Part shown: piece by piece, positions 8,692-18,018 of the stretch
Numbering within the stretch: the stretch's first letter is position 1
Layout of the letters: each line of letters starts with the position of its first letter
Assembly: GCA_013812505.1 (NCBI GenBank)
Contig: JACCTH010000082.1
Span: 17,242-81,241, forward strand
Source: Acidimicrobiia bacterium
Lineage (GTDB): Bacteria; Actinomycetota; Acidimicrobiia; Spongiisociales; ZC4RG35
Direction: 5' to 3'
Length of the DNA stretch: 64,000 bases
Notes under the pieces: generated by a model
Told to the model about the DNA's origin: nothing
The model's database searches: none
Seen by the model: the letters and a program-made list of their open reading frames with translations, nothing else
Program-made: the position numbers and the translations under genes

Positions 8692-10687
8692 CGAGGGACG
8701 GCTCCCGTGTGCGGCGACGGGCCGATAGCGACCAGATTCCTCCGGCACCGACGGTGAGCCCTCCCATCCACAGGAGCCAGATCCCCGGCGAGGTGTTCAG
8801 TCGCAACAGGATCCCCTCGCCGTCGATGTTGAGCAGCGTCAAGTAGAGATCCCCCTTCCAGGTCGAGTGCACGGCCGGAGTGGTGATCCCAGAGGTGTCG
8901 GCGCCGAAGTAGTTGGCCCGCGGGGCCAGTTCGGTGACCGGGTTGCCTGCCCGATCGGCAACCGCAATCGTCGCACCTTGGACCCGCCGATTGGGTTCGG
9001 TGAAGAGGAAGGGCGACCGGTACGTGAGCTCGTATCCGCCGAAGTCGACGGTGTCACCGGGAGCCATGGTGACATCGGTCTGCAAACCGAGATTTGCGGC
9101 TAAGGCGAGCCCGATCACCGTCAGAGCCACCCCGCAATGCGAGAGCTGACCGGCCCAGAACGAGGGCTCACTCGTCAGCTGCCGCCGCACCCCGGCGAAG
9201 AGAGGCTCGCCGCGGATTGCCGAGCTCTTCGCCGATCGCTCGACGAGATTGGTGACGGCGACCGCGATCACGTAGGTGCCGATCACCACGGCGAGCACCA
9301 CATAACCGAGACGGCTGATGGTGACTGCGGCGATCAGACCAGTGAACAAGGCGATCCCGACCGGCAGCCGAAGACGGTCAGCGACCGCCACCGGGTCGGC
9401 TTGGCGCCAGGGAAGCAACGGGCCCACCCCCATGGCAAGCAACAAGCCGAAGCTTAAGGGCACCGCCAGCCGGTTGAAGAACGGCTCGCCCACCGATACC
9501 CGAGCGCCGGTCACGGCTTCGAGGACGATTGGATAGAGGGTTCCCGCCACGACCACGAACGCGTAGACACATAGAAGCAAGTTGTTGAGTAGGAAGCCGC
9601 CTTCCCTGCTTACCAAGGTCTCGAGGCGGGCTGCCCGGTCAAGCATCGGGACCCGGGCTGCAAAGAGCGTCAATGAACCAACCAAGACCAGGAAGAGGAA
9701 GCCCAACAGCACCGGCCCGATGGCCGACTGCGTGAACGAGTGGACCGACGCGACTGTCCCCGATCGGGTGAGGAAAGTACCGAGAATCGTCAGGGCAAAC
9801 GCGGTGATGACCAGCACAAAATTCCAGGATTGCAAAGCCTGGCGACGCAGTTGGACGAGCGAGGAGTGGAGAAAAGCGGTGGCGATCAACCACGGCATGA
9901 ACGAGGCGTTCTCGACCGGGTCCCACGCCCAATAGCCACCCCACGACAAAACTTCATAAGCCCACCAGGCGCCAAGCACGATGCCCATCGAGAGGAAAGT
10001 CCAGGCAAGGAGGCTCGATCGACGGCTGAGCCGCAGCCAGTCGGTGCCGGGCTGGCCAAGGGCGAGGGCGCTGATCGCGTAGGCGAAGGGAACCGTGAGC
10101 CCGACATAACCGAGATAGAGCATCGGAGGATGCACCGCCATCAGGATGTGGTTCTGCAGGAGCGGGTTCGGACCGGGGCCATTTGGTGGGGCAATCGCGG
10201 CCGCCCAAGGAAACGGGCTCGAAGCGACACAGCCGTTGGCTACGGCGTCAACACAGATGCGGAAGGGATCGGCGACCGTGAGTTGGAGCCCGAAGAAGAA
10301 GATCCCGACTGCCCCCATCACTGCCATGGCGCCCGCCCCGAGACGGCTGGGTTCGCGCAAGTAACGCCGGAGGACGCCCCAGGTGAAGACGGCAAGGACC
10401 AAACCCCAAAGCACGATTGAACCTTCGAGGGCGGCCCAGCCGGTTGCCAGGTTGAACGGGAAAGGAGTGTCGCGGGAATGATGGTTAGCGACGTACTCCA
10501 AGGTGAAGTCGTTGGCGAGGAGGGCAGCTTCCAGGGCGAGAAAGGCGACCCCGCCGCCGATGAGGACAAAACGAGCGGCGACCTTCAGTGACGAGGGCTC
10601 GGCTCGGCGCCTAGTCCCGTGCCACACCAACGCGACCGAGCCACCCAGGGCGATGAGGATGCCGAGCAAACCGGCGAAAGCGAACAT
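8684..10687 (-). CDS. ccmF: heme lyase CcmF/NrfE family
   Basis: WAYEVLSWGGYWAWDPVENASFMPWL WWD domain. Confidence 0.95.
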   Translation of the reverse strand: MFAFAGLLGILIALGGSVALVWHGTRRRAEPSSLKVAARFVLIGGGVAFLALEAALLANDFTLEYVANHHSRDTPFPFNLATGWAALEGSIVLWGLVLAVFTWGVLRRYLREPSRLGAGAMAVMGAVGIFFFGLQLTVADPFRICVDAVANGCVASSPFPWAAAIAPPNGPGPNPLLQNHILMAVHPPMLYLGYVGLTVPFAYAISALALGQPGTDWLRLSRRSSLLAWTFLSMGIVLGAWWAYEVLSWGGYWAWDPVENASFMPWLIATAFLHSSLVQLRRQALQSWNFVLVITAFALTILGTFLTRSGTVASVHSFTQSAIGPVLLGFLFLVLVGSLTLFAARVPMLDRAARLETLVSREGGFLLNNLLLCVYAFVVVAGTLYPIVLEAVTGARVSVGEPFFNRLAVPLSFGLLLAMGVGPLLPWRQADPVAVADRLRLPVGIALFTGLIAAVTISRLGYVVLAVVIGTYVIAVAVTNLVERSAKSSAIRGEPLFAGVRRQLTSEPSFWAGQLSHCGVALTVIGLALAANLGLQTDVTMAPGDTVDFGGYELTYRSPFLFTEPNRRVQGATIAVADRAGNPVTELAPRANYFGADTSGITTPAVHSTWKGDLYLTLLNIDGEGILLRLNTSPGIWLLWMGGLTVGAGGIWSLSARRRTREPSLVA

Positions 10688-10713
10688 CTAGGAGAGATTC
10701 ATCAAGTACGAGC

Positions 10714-11121
10714 TCACGGCGTTTCCGGCGGCTGGTAATTCTCGTCATGGCGCACCACGGCGAGGCTGGCATCGAAGAGCCAGGTGCCATCGGTCAGGGA
10801 CCGCCAGTGGCCCTCGACCACGACCCCTATGCCCTCGGCAAAGAGGGGTGGGGTGGCGGGTGGGGTCAGCGCAACTTCCACGGTTTCGGCTCCATCGGTG
10901 ACACTGAAGCGTTTGACGTCGCCATCCTCGCTCAAAGATCCATCCACCACCTGGCCGCCAAGGCGGAACCGCGATAACTCACCGGTGACCGATCGCTGAG
11001 CGACCGCCTCCGACGGCGTTAGGTAGTAGGTGAGGTTGTCGCCGATGCTGGTGACAACCAAGCCGACCACCGTCGCCGCCACCAATGCGAGGGCGGGCCA
11101 GAGAAACTTCCGGTAGGGCAT
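10714..11121 (-). CDS. ccmE: cytochrome c maturation heme chaperone CcmE
   Basis: YYLTPSEA and VVRHDENYQPPE heme-binding His motif. Confidence 0.93.
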   Translation of the reverse strand: MPYRKFLWPALALVAATVVGLVVTSIGDNLTYYLTPSEAVAQRSVTGELSRFRLGGQVVDGSLSEDGDVKRFSVTDGAETVEVALTPPATPPLFAEGIGVVVEGHWRSLTDGTWLFDASLAVVRHDENYQPPETP

Positions 11122-11124
11122 CGC

Positions 11125-11226
11125 TCAGGTGCGGCGGCGGAGCCGCAGGAGCAAGCGGCCTACGTACCAGACGAGCAGGCCATAGGTGATCGCGTAGGCG
11201 ATGCCGACGACAACCCCTTCAGGCAT
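11125..11226 (-). CDS. ccmD: CcmD-like small membrane protein, 33 aa (not in supplied ORF track)
   Basis: Translation MPEGVVVGIAYAITYGLLVWYVGRLLLRLRRRT: one TM helix plus basic tail, exactly between ccmE and ccmC. Confidence 0.7.
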   Translation of the reverse strand: MPEGVVVGIAYAITYGLLVWYVGRLLLRLRRRT

Positions 11227-11950
11227 CTCCCCAACCTCCGGCTGCCTGCGATTTGGGAGCAATCACAGCCGTGCCCGCGATGGGGCTGGTCGCCCGGGCT
11301 TCGGACTCGACTCGGGCCAGGATCATGCGGGTGAGCAAGAGGCTGAAGTAGATCATGTTGAAGGCGACCAGGTTGACGAGCAGCGCACGCAACATCGGCG
11401 GTGCCATCGTCGTCCCGTCAGGCCGGATGCTCTGGGTCTGGTGAAGGCTGCGGAAGAGGTTCACCGAGAAGTAAACCAGAGGGACTTGCACTACCGCCAC
11501 GATCCCCAGGATCGAGGCACGGTTGGCCGCCACCACCGGGTTGACGTTGAACCGCCGCAGCGCCAGATAGCCGCAGTAGACGAGGAACATCACCGCGGTC
11601 GAGGCCATGCGCGGGTCGGCCCAGTCGAAGAACACTCCCCAGACCGGGCGGCCCCATATGGCGCCCGTGAGCAGGGCCAAGCCGGTGAAGAGGACGCCGA
11701 TCTCTGCCGACGAAGCCGCCAGGCGATCCCACCAGAGGTTCTTTCGTATTCGCCAACCGATTGATCCGAGCGCGGTGATCCCGAAGGCGAGAAAAGCCAG
11801 CCACGCAGTCGGCACGTGGATATAGAGGATGCGGGCGTAGGTGCGTTGGACTGCGTCCGGGGGAGCAGTGAGGGCCAAGAGAAGGCCGAGCCCGACCGCC
11901 AGGAGGGTCAAACCGAAAAGCAGCTTGTGCCCAACTTTGAACCTGGTCAT
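11219..11950 (-). CDS. ccmC: heme exporter protein CcmC
   Basis: ILYIHVPTAWLAF...WGRPVWGVFFDWADPRMASTAVMFLVYCGYLALR. Confidence 0.93.
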   Translation of the reverse strand: MTRFKVGHKLLFGLTLLAVGLGLLLALTAPPDAVQRTYARILYIHVPTAWLAFLAFGITALGSIGWRIRKNLWWDRLAASSAEIGVLFTGLALLTGAIWGRPVWGVFFDWADPRMASTAVMFLVYCGYLALRRFNVNPVVAANRASILGIVAVVQVPLVYFSVNLFRSLHQTQSIRPDGTTMAPPMLRALLVNLVAFNMIYFSLLLTRMILARVESEARATSPIAGTAVIAPKSQAAGGWGDA

Positions 11951-12630
11951 CCGAGGGTCTCCTCGAGGGGTCTTGCGGTCAACACGCCGGCGATGATTCC
12001 GATGAGGTCGATGAGGACCAGAACCAGCACCCAGGTGAGGATACCGCCCGGCCGGAGTTGGCCAGAAACTGTCGCCGCTTGGCCGACCTGAGCGGCGGCC
12101 ACGACGAGGGGGATCGCCAGCGGCCCGACGAGGAGGGCCGCGATGGCTCCACGGGACCGCAAGCCGATCGTCAGGTCGGAGATCACGGTTGCAATCACTG
12201 CCAGTCCGATCGCGAAGAGCAATACGCCGGCCCCCAACCAATGGGCCGCCGCGATCGGCGGTGGTGAAAAAAGAACGATCGTCCCCAACAGGCTGATCGT
12301 CATGAGCAGCACCAGCAGGATCAGGTTGGCCAGGAACCGGCCGAAGAATGCCGACGCCGGATCGATCCCGGACAGCCGTACCTGGTCGGTGACGGCCCGG
12401 ACGTGACCGGTCGCCTGCCGCCACGCAATCTGTCCACCAAAGAGGAGAGAGATCATCCAGAAGGCGGCGAAGCCAACCCGGCTGGTGGTGGCTTGATCGA
12501 TGCCCAGCGCGATCGGCAGGACGAGAAGCGCGGCGAGCGCGAATGGCGTGACCAAGCCAACAACTTCGGCCGCCCGACGCTCTACCGCGAGCTCGTGGCG
12601 AACGATCAGAAGGATGTGGTGAAGGTTCAT
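11947..12630 (-). CDS. ccmB: heme exporter membrane subunit CcmB
   Basis: Hydrophobic CcmB-like protein; start MNLHHILLIVRHELAVERR; order between ccmC and ccmA. Confidence 0.88.
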   Translation of the reverse strand: MNLHHILLIVRHELAVERRAAEVVGLVTPFALAALLVLPIALGIDQATTSRVGFAAFWMISLLFGGQIAWRQATGHVRAVTDQVRLSGIDPASAFFGRFLANLILLVLLMTISLLGTIVLFSPPPIAAAHWLGAGVLLFAIGLAVIATVISDLTIGLRSRGAIAALLVGPLAIPLVVAAAQVGQAATVSGQLRPGGILTWVLVLVLIDLIGIIAGVLTARPLEETLG

Positions 12631-13268
12631 CGCAGGACCCCGCCATCGAGATAGTGGATACGAGTCGAGGTTTCGGCGAGGTTGGACGCGTCGTGAGAAA
12701 CCACGACCGCGGCGCCGTCGCGCTCCAAACACGCCTCAATCGCGGCTGCGACCAGGGGGCGGGCGTCCTGGTCGAGGCCGTCGGTGGGCTCGTCGAGCAA
12801 CAACAAGTCGGGCGAGTGGAGGAAGAGCCGGGCAAGGTCGGCTCGGCGCAGCATGCCCGCCGAACAGTCGATCGCCCGTCGATCCATAGCTCCCTTCAAC
12901 CCGACCGTCTCGAGGACCTCTTCGGCCGACTTAGTTGATCCGCTGCGCAGCCGAGCGTGAAAACGGAGGTTGTCGAGCAGGCTCAGCTCCGGGGCGAGGG
13001 CCGGCTCGTGTCCCAGCAAACCGATTCGGGGGCGAATGTTCCGTACCCCCGGCCCTCCCAGCGCCTCGCCGAGCACCTCCCCTTCACCGCGGTCGGGGGG
13101 GCGGAGCGTGGCCAGGACGCGCAGCAAAGTCGTCTTCCCCGAACCGTTGGGGCCGGAGATCCCGACGCATTCCCGGGGCGCGACTTCCATGCTGGCCGAG
13201 GCCACGATGGGAACCAGGCCGGCAGAGACCGCCACCTCGCGCAGCCGGAGCAATGTCTTGGTCGCCAC
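12627..13268 (-). CDS. ccmA: heme exporter ATPase CcmA
   Basis: GPNGSGKTTLLRVLATLRPPDRGEGEVLG ABC ATPase; gene context. Confidence 0.9.
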   Translation of the reverse strand: MATKTLLRLREVAVSAGLVPIVASASMEVAPRECVGISGPNGSGKTTLLRVLATLRPPDRGEGEVLGEALGGPGVRNIRPRIGLLGHEPALAPELSLLDNLRFHARLRSGSTKSAEEVLETVGLKGAMDRRAIDCSAGMLRRADLARLFLHSPDLLLLDEPTDGLDQDARPLVAAAIEACLERDGAAVVVSHDASNLAETSTRIHYLDGGVLR

Positions 13269-13291
13269 ACGACCAAAGCTACATTCGACTC

Positions 13292-14752
13292 GTGGAGCGT
13301 TACACGAAGATCGTCGCCACCATCGGACCGGCGGTCGCGAGCCCCGAAGGGGTGATGAGCCTGATCGAGGCCGGCATCGATGTCGCCCGGCTCAACTTCT
13401 CCCATGGCGACCACGAGGTCCACCAGCGTTATGCCGAATGGGTCCGAGCCGGCGCCGCTGCCACCGGACGCAACGTCGCGTTGCTACAAGACGTCCAAGG
13501 TCCCAAGTTGCGAGTGGGCTCCTTTCCCGGCGGGAGCCTGGTCCTGTCGCCGGGGTCGACCGTTCGTTGTTTTCAGGGCCGCATGCTGTCGGAGGAGCCC
13601 GACAAAATCTTCGTCGACTACCCCTACCTCCTCGAAGACGTCGACGTTGGGGAAGACCTGCTCCTCGCCGATGGGCTTATCCACCTGGTCGCCACCGCCA
13701 AAAAGGAGGACCATCTCGAGGCGAGAGTTGTCGTTGGCGGGCCGCTGGGCGATGGAAAAGGGGTTGCTTTCCCTCGCACCAATCTGCGGATGGCGGCAAT
13801 CACCGAGAAAGACGAGCTCGACTTGAAGTTTGGGGTGGAGCTGGGAGTGGACTGGGTAGCCGCCTCCTTTGTCCGCAACGCCAGCGACGTTCGCCGGGTA
13901 AAGGAGCTGGCGGGCTCGGCCCCGGTGATCGCCAAGATCGAGCTCGCCGCTGCCTATGAGAATCTCGACGAGATCCTCACCGAAGCCGATGGGGTGATGG
14001 TGGCCCGCGGCGATCTCGGGGTGCAGCTGCCTTTGGAACGGATCCCGTTGATCCAGGCCGACATCCTCCGGCGGGCGAACGCGGCTGGGACGATCACGAT
14101 CACCGCCACCGAGATGCTCGAGTCGATGACCCACTCGTCGCGCCCGACCCGGGCCGAGGTCACCGATGTCGCCAACGCGGTGCTAGCCGGCACCGATGCG
14201 GTGATGCTCTCAGCCGAGACCGCGGCAGGCGCTCATCCCCGGGCGGCAGTCGAGGCCATGGCCCGCATTTGCGCAACGGTGGAAAGCGAAACGTCGAAGA
14301 ACACGGTGGTGCAGTCGTACCTCAACCAACAGGCGGCGGTGGCGTCAGCGATCGCCCAAGCCGCGGTCGATGCCGCCGCCAACCTCTCCTGCGACACCAT
14401 CGTTGCCTTCACCGAGTCGGGCTCGACTGCCCGCTTGCTTTCAAAGTATCGGCCCAACGCCCGCATCGTCGGTTTCACCCCGGTTGAGACCACCCGCCGA
14501 CGAATGGCGCTCTATCGGGGGGTGGTGGCCTACCCGTTCGAGCGCCGCGACTACACCGACCACATGATCGCCGCCGCCGAGAAGTTCCTCGAGAAAGAGA
14601 AGCTTTCGAAGCGGGGTGACACCGTGGTGATGGTGGCGGGGATACCCCCTAACCAACAGGCCGCGACCAACCTGCTCAAGATCCATGTGATCGGCGACCG
14701 CGACGGCGGGATGGTCTCCCAGCGATCAGGCCGAATGTCGCCGGAGAAATAG
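13292..14752 (+). CDS. pyk: pyruvate kinase
   Basis: TKIVATIGPA...DVARLNFSHGDHE...IAKIE...VMVARGDLGVQ...TATEMLESM; GTG start. Confidence 0.95.
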   Translation: MERYTKIVATIGPAVASPEGVMSLIEAGIDVARLNFSHGDHEVHQRYAEWVRAGAAATGRNVALLQDVQGPKLRVGSFPGGSLVLSPGSTVRCFQGRMLSEEPDKIFVDYPYLLEDVDVGEDLLLADGLIHLVATAKKEDHLEARVVVGGPLGDGKGVAFPRTNLRMAAITEKDELDLKFGVELGVDWVAASFVRNASDVRRVKELAGSAPVIAKIELAAAYENLDEILTEADGVMVARGDLGVQLPLERIPLIQADILRRANAAGTITITATEMLESMTHSSRPTRAEVTDVANAVLAGTDAVMLSAETAAGAHPRAAVEAMARICATVESETSKNTVVQSYLNQQAAVASAIAQAAVDAAANLSCDTIVAFTESGSTARLLSKYRPNARIVGFTPVETTRRRMALYRGVVAYPFERRDYTDHMIAAAEKFLEKEKLSKRGDTVVMVAGIPPNQQAATNLLKIHVIGDRDGGMVSQRSGRMSPEK

Positions 14753-14793
14753 ACCCGAAGGCCGGAAGATCGGAAGATCGGAAGAGGAAGACT
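14751..14793. repeat. short tandem repeat, ggaagatc units
   Basis: gacccgaaggccggaagatcggaagatcggaagaggaagactc directly after pyk stop. Confidence 0.7.
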
Positions 14794-15104
14794 CAGTCGG
14801 GGTAAAAGCGGAAGAAGGTCGAAATCGCGTCGGTAGATTGCGAAATTGACGACTCGTCCCACCCGCCGGTGCGGCGCAACGCGACTGTGTTCGACATCAC
14901 ATAGATGTGATTGATCGCTGGATCAACCTCGAACAGACGAACGGCCAGCTGTCCCGGGAACGTCGCCGGGTTCTCGGGAGCCGCGGAGTAAGTCTCCCCG
15001 TCCTGTCCCGAAAAGGACCTGTCCGCGTTGACCATGAGCACGTCGTCAACCTCAGAATGGTCGATGATGCCGATCGTTTGACCCATGCGACCGATGGTAC
15101 CCAT
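14793..15104 (-). CDS. hypothetical protein, about 103 aa
   Basis: MGTIGRMGQTIGIIDHSEVDDVLMVNADRSFSGQDGETYSAAPEN...FFRFYPD; compact globular-looking ORF, start uncertain (15104 or 15086). Confidence 0.5.
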   Translation of the reverse strand: MGTIGRMGQTIGIIDHSEVDDVLMVNADRSFSGQDGETYSAAPENPATFPGQLAVRLFEVDPAINHIYVMSNTVALRRTGGWDESSISQSTDAISTFFRFYPD

Positions 15105-15109
15105 CTCCG

Positions 15110-15187
15110 TTTCGGGTCTTCCGATCTTCGGGTCTCTCGAGCCTTCGGCTCTTGAGTCTTCGGGCCTTGAGTCTTCGGGTCTTATCC
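15110..15187. repeat. degenerate tandem repeat, cttcgggt / cttgagt units, inverted relative to 14751 repeat
   Basis: ttcgggtcttccgatcttcgggtctctcgagccttcggctcttgagtcttcgggccttgagtcttcgggtctt. Confidence 0.7.
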
Positions 15188-17119
15188 CGTCGTAGTGGTC
15201 GGGACGGTGTCGCTCGGGATGGTCGTCGGGGTGAGCGTCGTCGTTGGACAGGAAACTCCCGACCCTTCGATTTGGCACGGGTGGACCAGGATGATCTCCT
15301 GGCGCGGCGAGTAGACCACGGTCCAATCCTGTTGAATCGTCTGGTCGCCAACTGTGATGAAGCGGGTGACGTCGACCTTGTAGCCCTGGGCCGCTGATTG
15401 CTCGCGCTTTTGCTCGGGGAAGGCGATGGCAAAATCGCCGATGTAGCGAGGCGGGGCGGGGTCGCGGTAGTCGTAACGATCGGATACCTCGGCGCTGACA
15501 TGGCGAGCGTCCGGCCCGCCCTCCGCCGTGGGTACGACGTGGAGATTGCCACCGCTCTGTTCCCCGACGAGGATCCGCCCGTCGTTGTTGCTGTAGAAGA
15601 CAACGGTGATCGACGTGTTGGTGTAAAAGGTCCTGATCAGGATGGCGTTTCCGGTGTTGTTGCCGAATTGGATATCGGGCAATGGCCACGAGATCGTTGC
15701 TTCAATCCCGAGCGGGTAACGGCTGAAGTAGAAGCTGTGCGGCTTGTGGGCAATATCCTCGTAACCGCCCCAGAAAACGGCGTTGTAAAAGGTGGTTGCG
15801 AACTGGCTCACCCCGCCGCCGATTTCCTTTTCGAGTCGGCCAGCGACGATGGCGCCGTCTTCCAGGTAGCCCTTCTCGATGGTCCGCTCGCCAACGGTTT
15901 CGTTGAGAGAGAAAGTGGCGCCGGCCGGGACAATGATCCCGTCGACTGCGTCAGCGATGAGATGGATGTTCTCGACCCGGTTCTGGCAGCAGTCGTGATA
16001 GGTGGTGAACTCGCTCACCTTGTGGTCGATGTTGAGCGCCTCGAGCTCCCTAGTGGTCACGTCGGGGTCGACAGACTCATCGATCGGCAGCAGGCCCGAA
16101 CGGGCGGCCGATCGGGCCGCTACTAACGCACTCTCGGCGGTTGCCTCCGGGTTGAGATCTGTGCCCTTCCTTCCCGGAATGACCAGCACAAAGTCGCCAT
16201 CCACCTGCAGCTCTGCATCGACCGGCGGATCTTCCAGGTCGGCACGGAGTGGTTCCAAATACCCGGCGAAAGCCTCGGGGTCGAAGGCGAAATCGACCGC
16301 GGTCTCACCGATAATCGGTTGGAGCGCCGCCGCCAGTTGCTCGATCGAGAACGTGACTTGTCTCTCCCGTTCGGGGTTGCGAAGCGTGATCGGTCCCGCG
16401 AGCAACAATTCGCCGGTCCGCACTCCCGCTTCGATATCTGCGATCGTCAGCGTCGGCAGCTTCTCGACCACCGGCAAAGGGGTGGGGGCGCGGAAGCTCG
16501 TCGAGGCCTGGGCGAGAACGAGGTTAGGAGCCTGGTTGCGGTCGATCTGCCGGCCCGACCGCGGCGGCTCCCCGAGCACCTCGGTGCCCTCGATGGTGAT
16601 GGCGCCGGGAAACGGTGGACTGGCGATCGCTTCGTCGTCCCAGGTGAGCAGCACTGTCTCGAGCGCTGCTGGGTCGATCCGTGCTTGCACGGGAATCTCG
16701 GTTGAGGAGAAGAGACGGCTGAGCCACCACCAGAACTCGCCAAAAGGATTCCCGCTCCGCCCAACGCTGAGCGCCGCTTGGGTCATCACCCTTTCGTTGA
16801 CGTCAAAGCCGATGCTGAGTGGTTCCAATTCGAGCTCGATGCCCTCGACGACGAACACGGCTGGGCTTTCGCCCAGGGTGGCCTCCAATTCGGCCAAGGC
16901 GGACTCGGTTTCAGAAGCCGTGAGACCACCGAGCTGGGTGCGGTCGGCTGTCACCGAGCCGAGGACCTGTCCCGCCGAAGCCAGACGGGAGATTCCGTAA
17001 ATCAGAAGGACCAGAGCGAAAAGGCCGGCCGCAAGCAGCCACCAGCGGTAGCGCGTCACAAAACTCACCCGAGTGGCCGGGCTGACAGTGGTGGTGGGCG
17101 CGGACAGTTTGGACGACAT
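15182..17119 (-). CDS. VanW family protein with putative peptidoglycan-binding domain, membrane anchored
   Basis: TTYHDCCQNRVENIHLIADAVDGIIVPAGATFSLNETVGERTIEKGY...GGGVSQFATTFYNAVFWGG. Confidence 0.9.
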   Translation of the reverse strand: MSSKLSAPTTTVSPATRVSFVTRYRWWLLAAGLFALVLLIYGISRLASAGQVLGSVTADRTQLGGLTASETESALAELEATLGESPAVFVVEGIELELEPLSIGFDVNERVMTQAALSVGRSGNPFGEFWWWLSRLFSSTEIPVQARIDPAALETVLLTWDDEAIASPPFPGAITIEGTEVLGEPPRSGRQIDRNQAPNLVLAQASTSFRAPTPLPVVEKLPTLTIADIEAGVRTGELLLAGPITLRNPERERQVTFSIEQLAAALQPIIGETAVDFAFDPEAFAGYLEPLRADLEDPPVDAELQVDGDFVLVIPGRKGTDLNPEATAESALVAARSAARSGLLPIDESVDPDVTTRELEALNIDHKVSEFTTYHDCCQNRVENIHLIADAVDGIIVPAGATFSLNETVGERTIEKGYLEDGAIVAGRLEKEIGGGVSQFATTFYNAVFWGGYEDIAHKPHSFYFSRYPLGIEATISWPLPDIQFGNNTGNAILIRTFYTNTSITVVFYSNNDGRILVGEQSGGNLHVVPTAEGGPDARHVSAEVSDRYDYRDPAPPRYIGDFAIAFPEQKREQSAAQGYKVDVTRFITVGDQTIQQDWTVVYSPRQEIILVHPCQIEGSGVSCPTTTLTPTTIPSDTVPTTTTG

Positions 17120-17232
17120 GATGGATTCCCCCGCATGCGAAAGTGTAGAAGGGCTAGATGCCTACCCCGGACCAGCCGTTTGCAGTTGAAGAGGTCTAGA
17201 ACTGTCGGCCCTGAGCCGTACGATTTGAGTCT

Positions 17233-18018
17233 GTGATCGACATTCCGCGTATGCGAGCCGGGCCTCCGATCAAGGTCTCGGCCACGTCCTACATGGCGTT
17301 CCTGAGATGCCCTGCGCAGGCCCAGGCGCGGTATGACCAAAAGGCTTTTCCGAAAGAAACCGTCGACTCATTCCGGGGGGCGCTAGTTCACCGACTCATC
17401 GCTCGGCGCCTGCGCAGCGGTCCTTTCGAGGATGTTGAACACGCGGCGCGGGTCGAGATCGGCGAAGCCCTCAACGAGAAGATGGTGGCTCTCGGCGTCA
17501 ACCGCCCTTCTCTGCTGGCCCCGATCATCGCCGAGGCCGCGGACCTATTTCACCGTTTCTGTCGCTTTCCGATCGTTGGCTTCGAGGAGGCCGAGATCAC
17601 TATTGGTCACGAGCTCCCCGACGACGTGACACTCGTCGGCAAGATCGATGGCGTGTTCGTCGACGGCCAGGCCAAGGTGCTCCGCGATTGGAAGACCGGA
17701 CCGTTAGGGGAGCCTTTCAACCAACTGCTGTTCTATGCCCTCGTTTGGCTCCTCGCCCGCGGCGAACAAGCGAGGGTGGAAGCGTTCTCCCTGCAAACCG
17801 GAGAGCAGGCTCGGAAGGAACCCTCGCTGGCCGACCTGCAAATGGTCGGTGAGCGGTTGGCCGACCTCGTCAATCAAGTTCGATCGGTTTGGGAGGGCGA
17901 GGCAACCCCTCGCAAAGTTGCAGGTCCATGGTGCGCGCATTGCCCGGTGCTCGCCAGCTGCACCGAAGGGCAAGAGGCCTCGCTGATGTTGGTCTCGGGT
18001 TACCGTGCCCGGCAGTGA
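17233..18018 (+). CDS. PD-(D/E)XK (RecB/Cas4-like) nuclease family protein
   Basis: VGKIDGVF...VLRDWKTG and C-terminal CAHCPVLASC cluster-like cysteines. Confidence 0.75.
   Translation: MIDIPRMRAGPPIKVSATSYMAFLRCPAQAQARYDQKAFPKETVDSFRGALVHRLIARRLRSGPFEDVEHAARVEIGEALNEKMVALGVNRPSLLAPIIAEAADLFHRFCRFPIVGFEEAEITIGHELPDDVTLVGKIDGVFVDGQAKVLRDWKTGPLGEPFNQLLFYALVWLLARGEQARVEAFSLQTGEQARKEPSLADLQMVGERLADLVNQVRSVWEGEATPRKVAGPWCAHCPVLASCTEGQEASLMLVSGYRARQ

Noticed and set aside
14793-15689. 298-aa minus-strand ORF spanning the repeat
   Set aside because: Only the C-terminal 103 residues look protein-like; the upstream part is a shadow frame of the VanW gene plus repeat.
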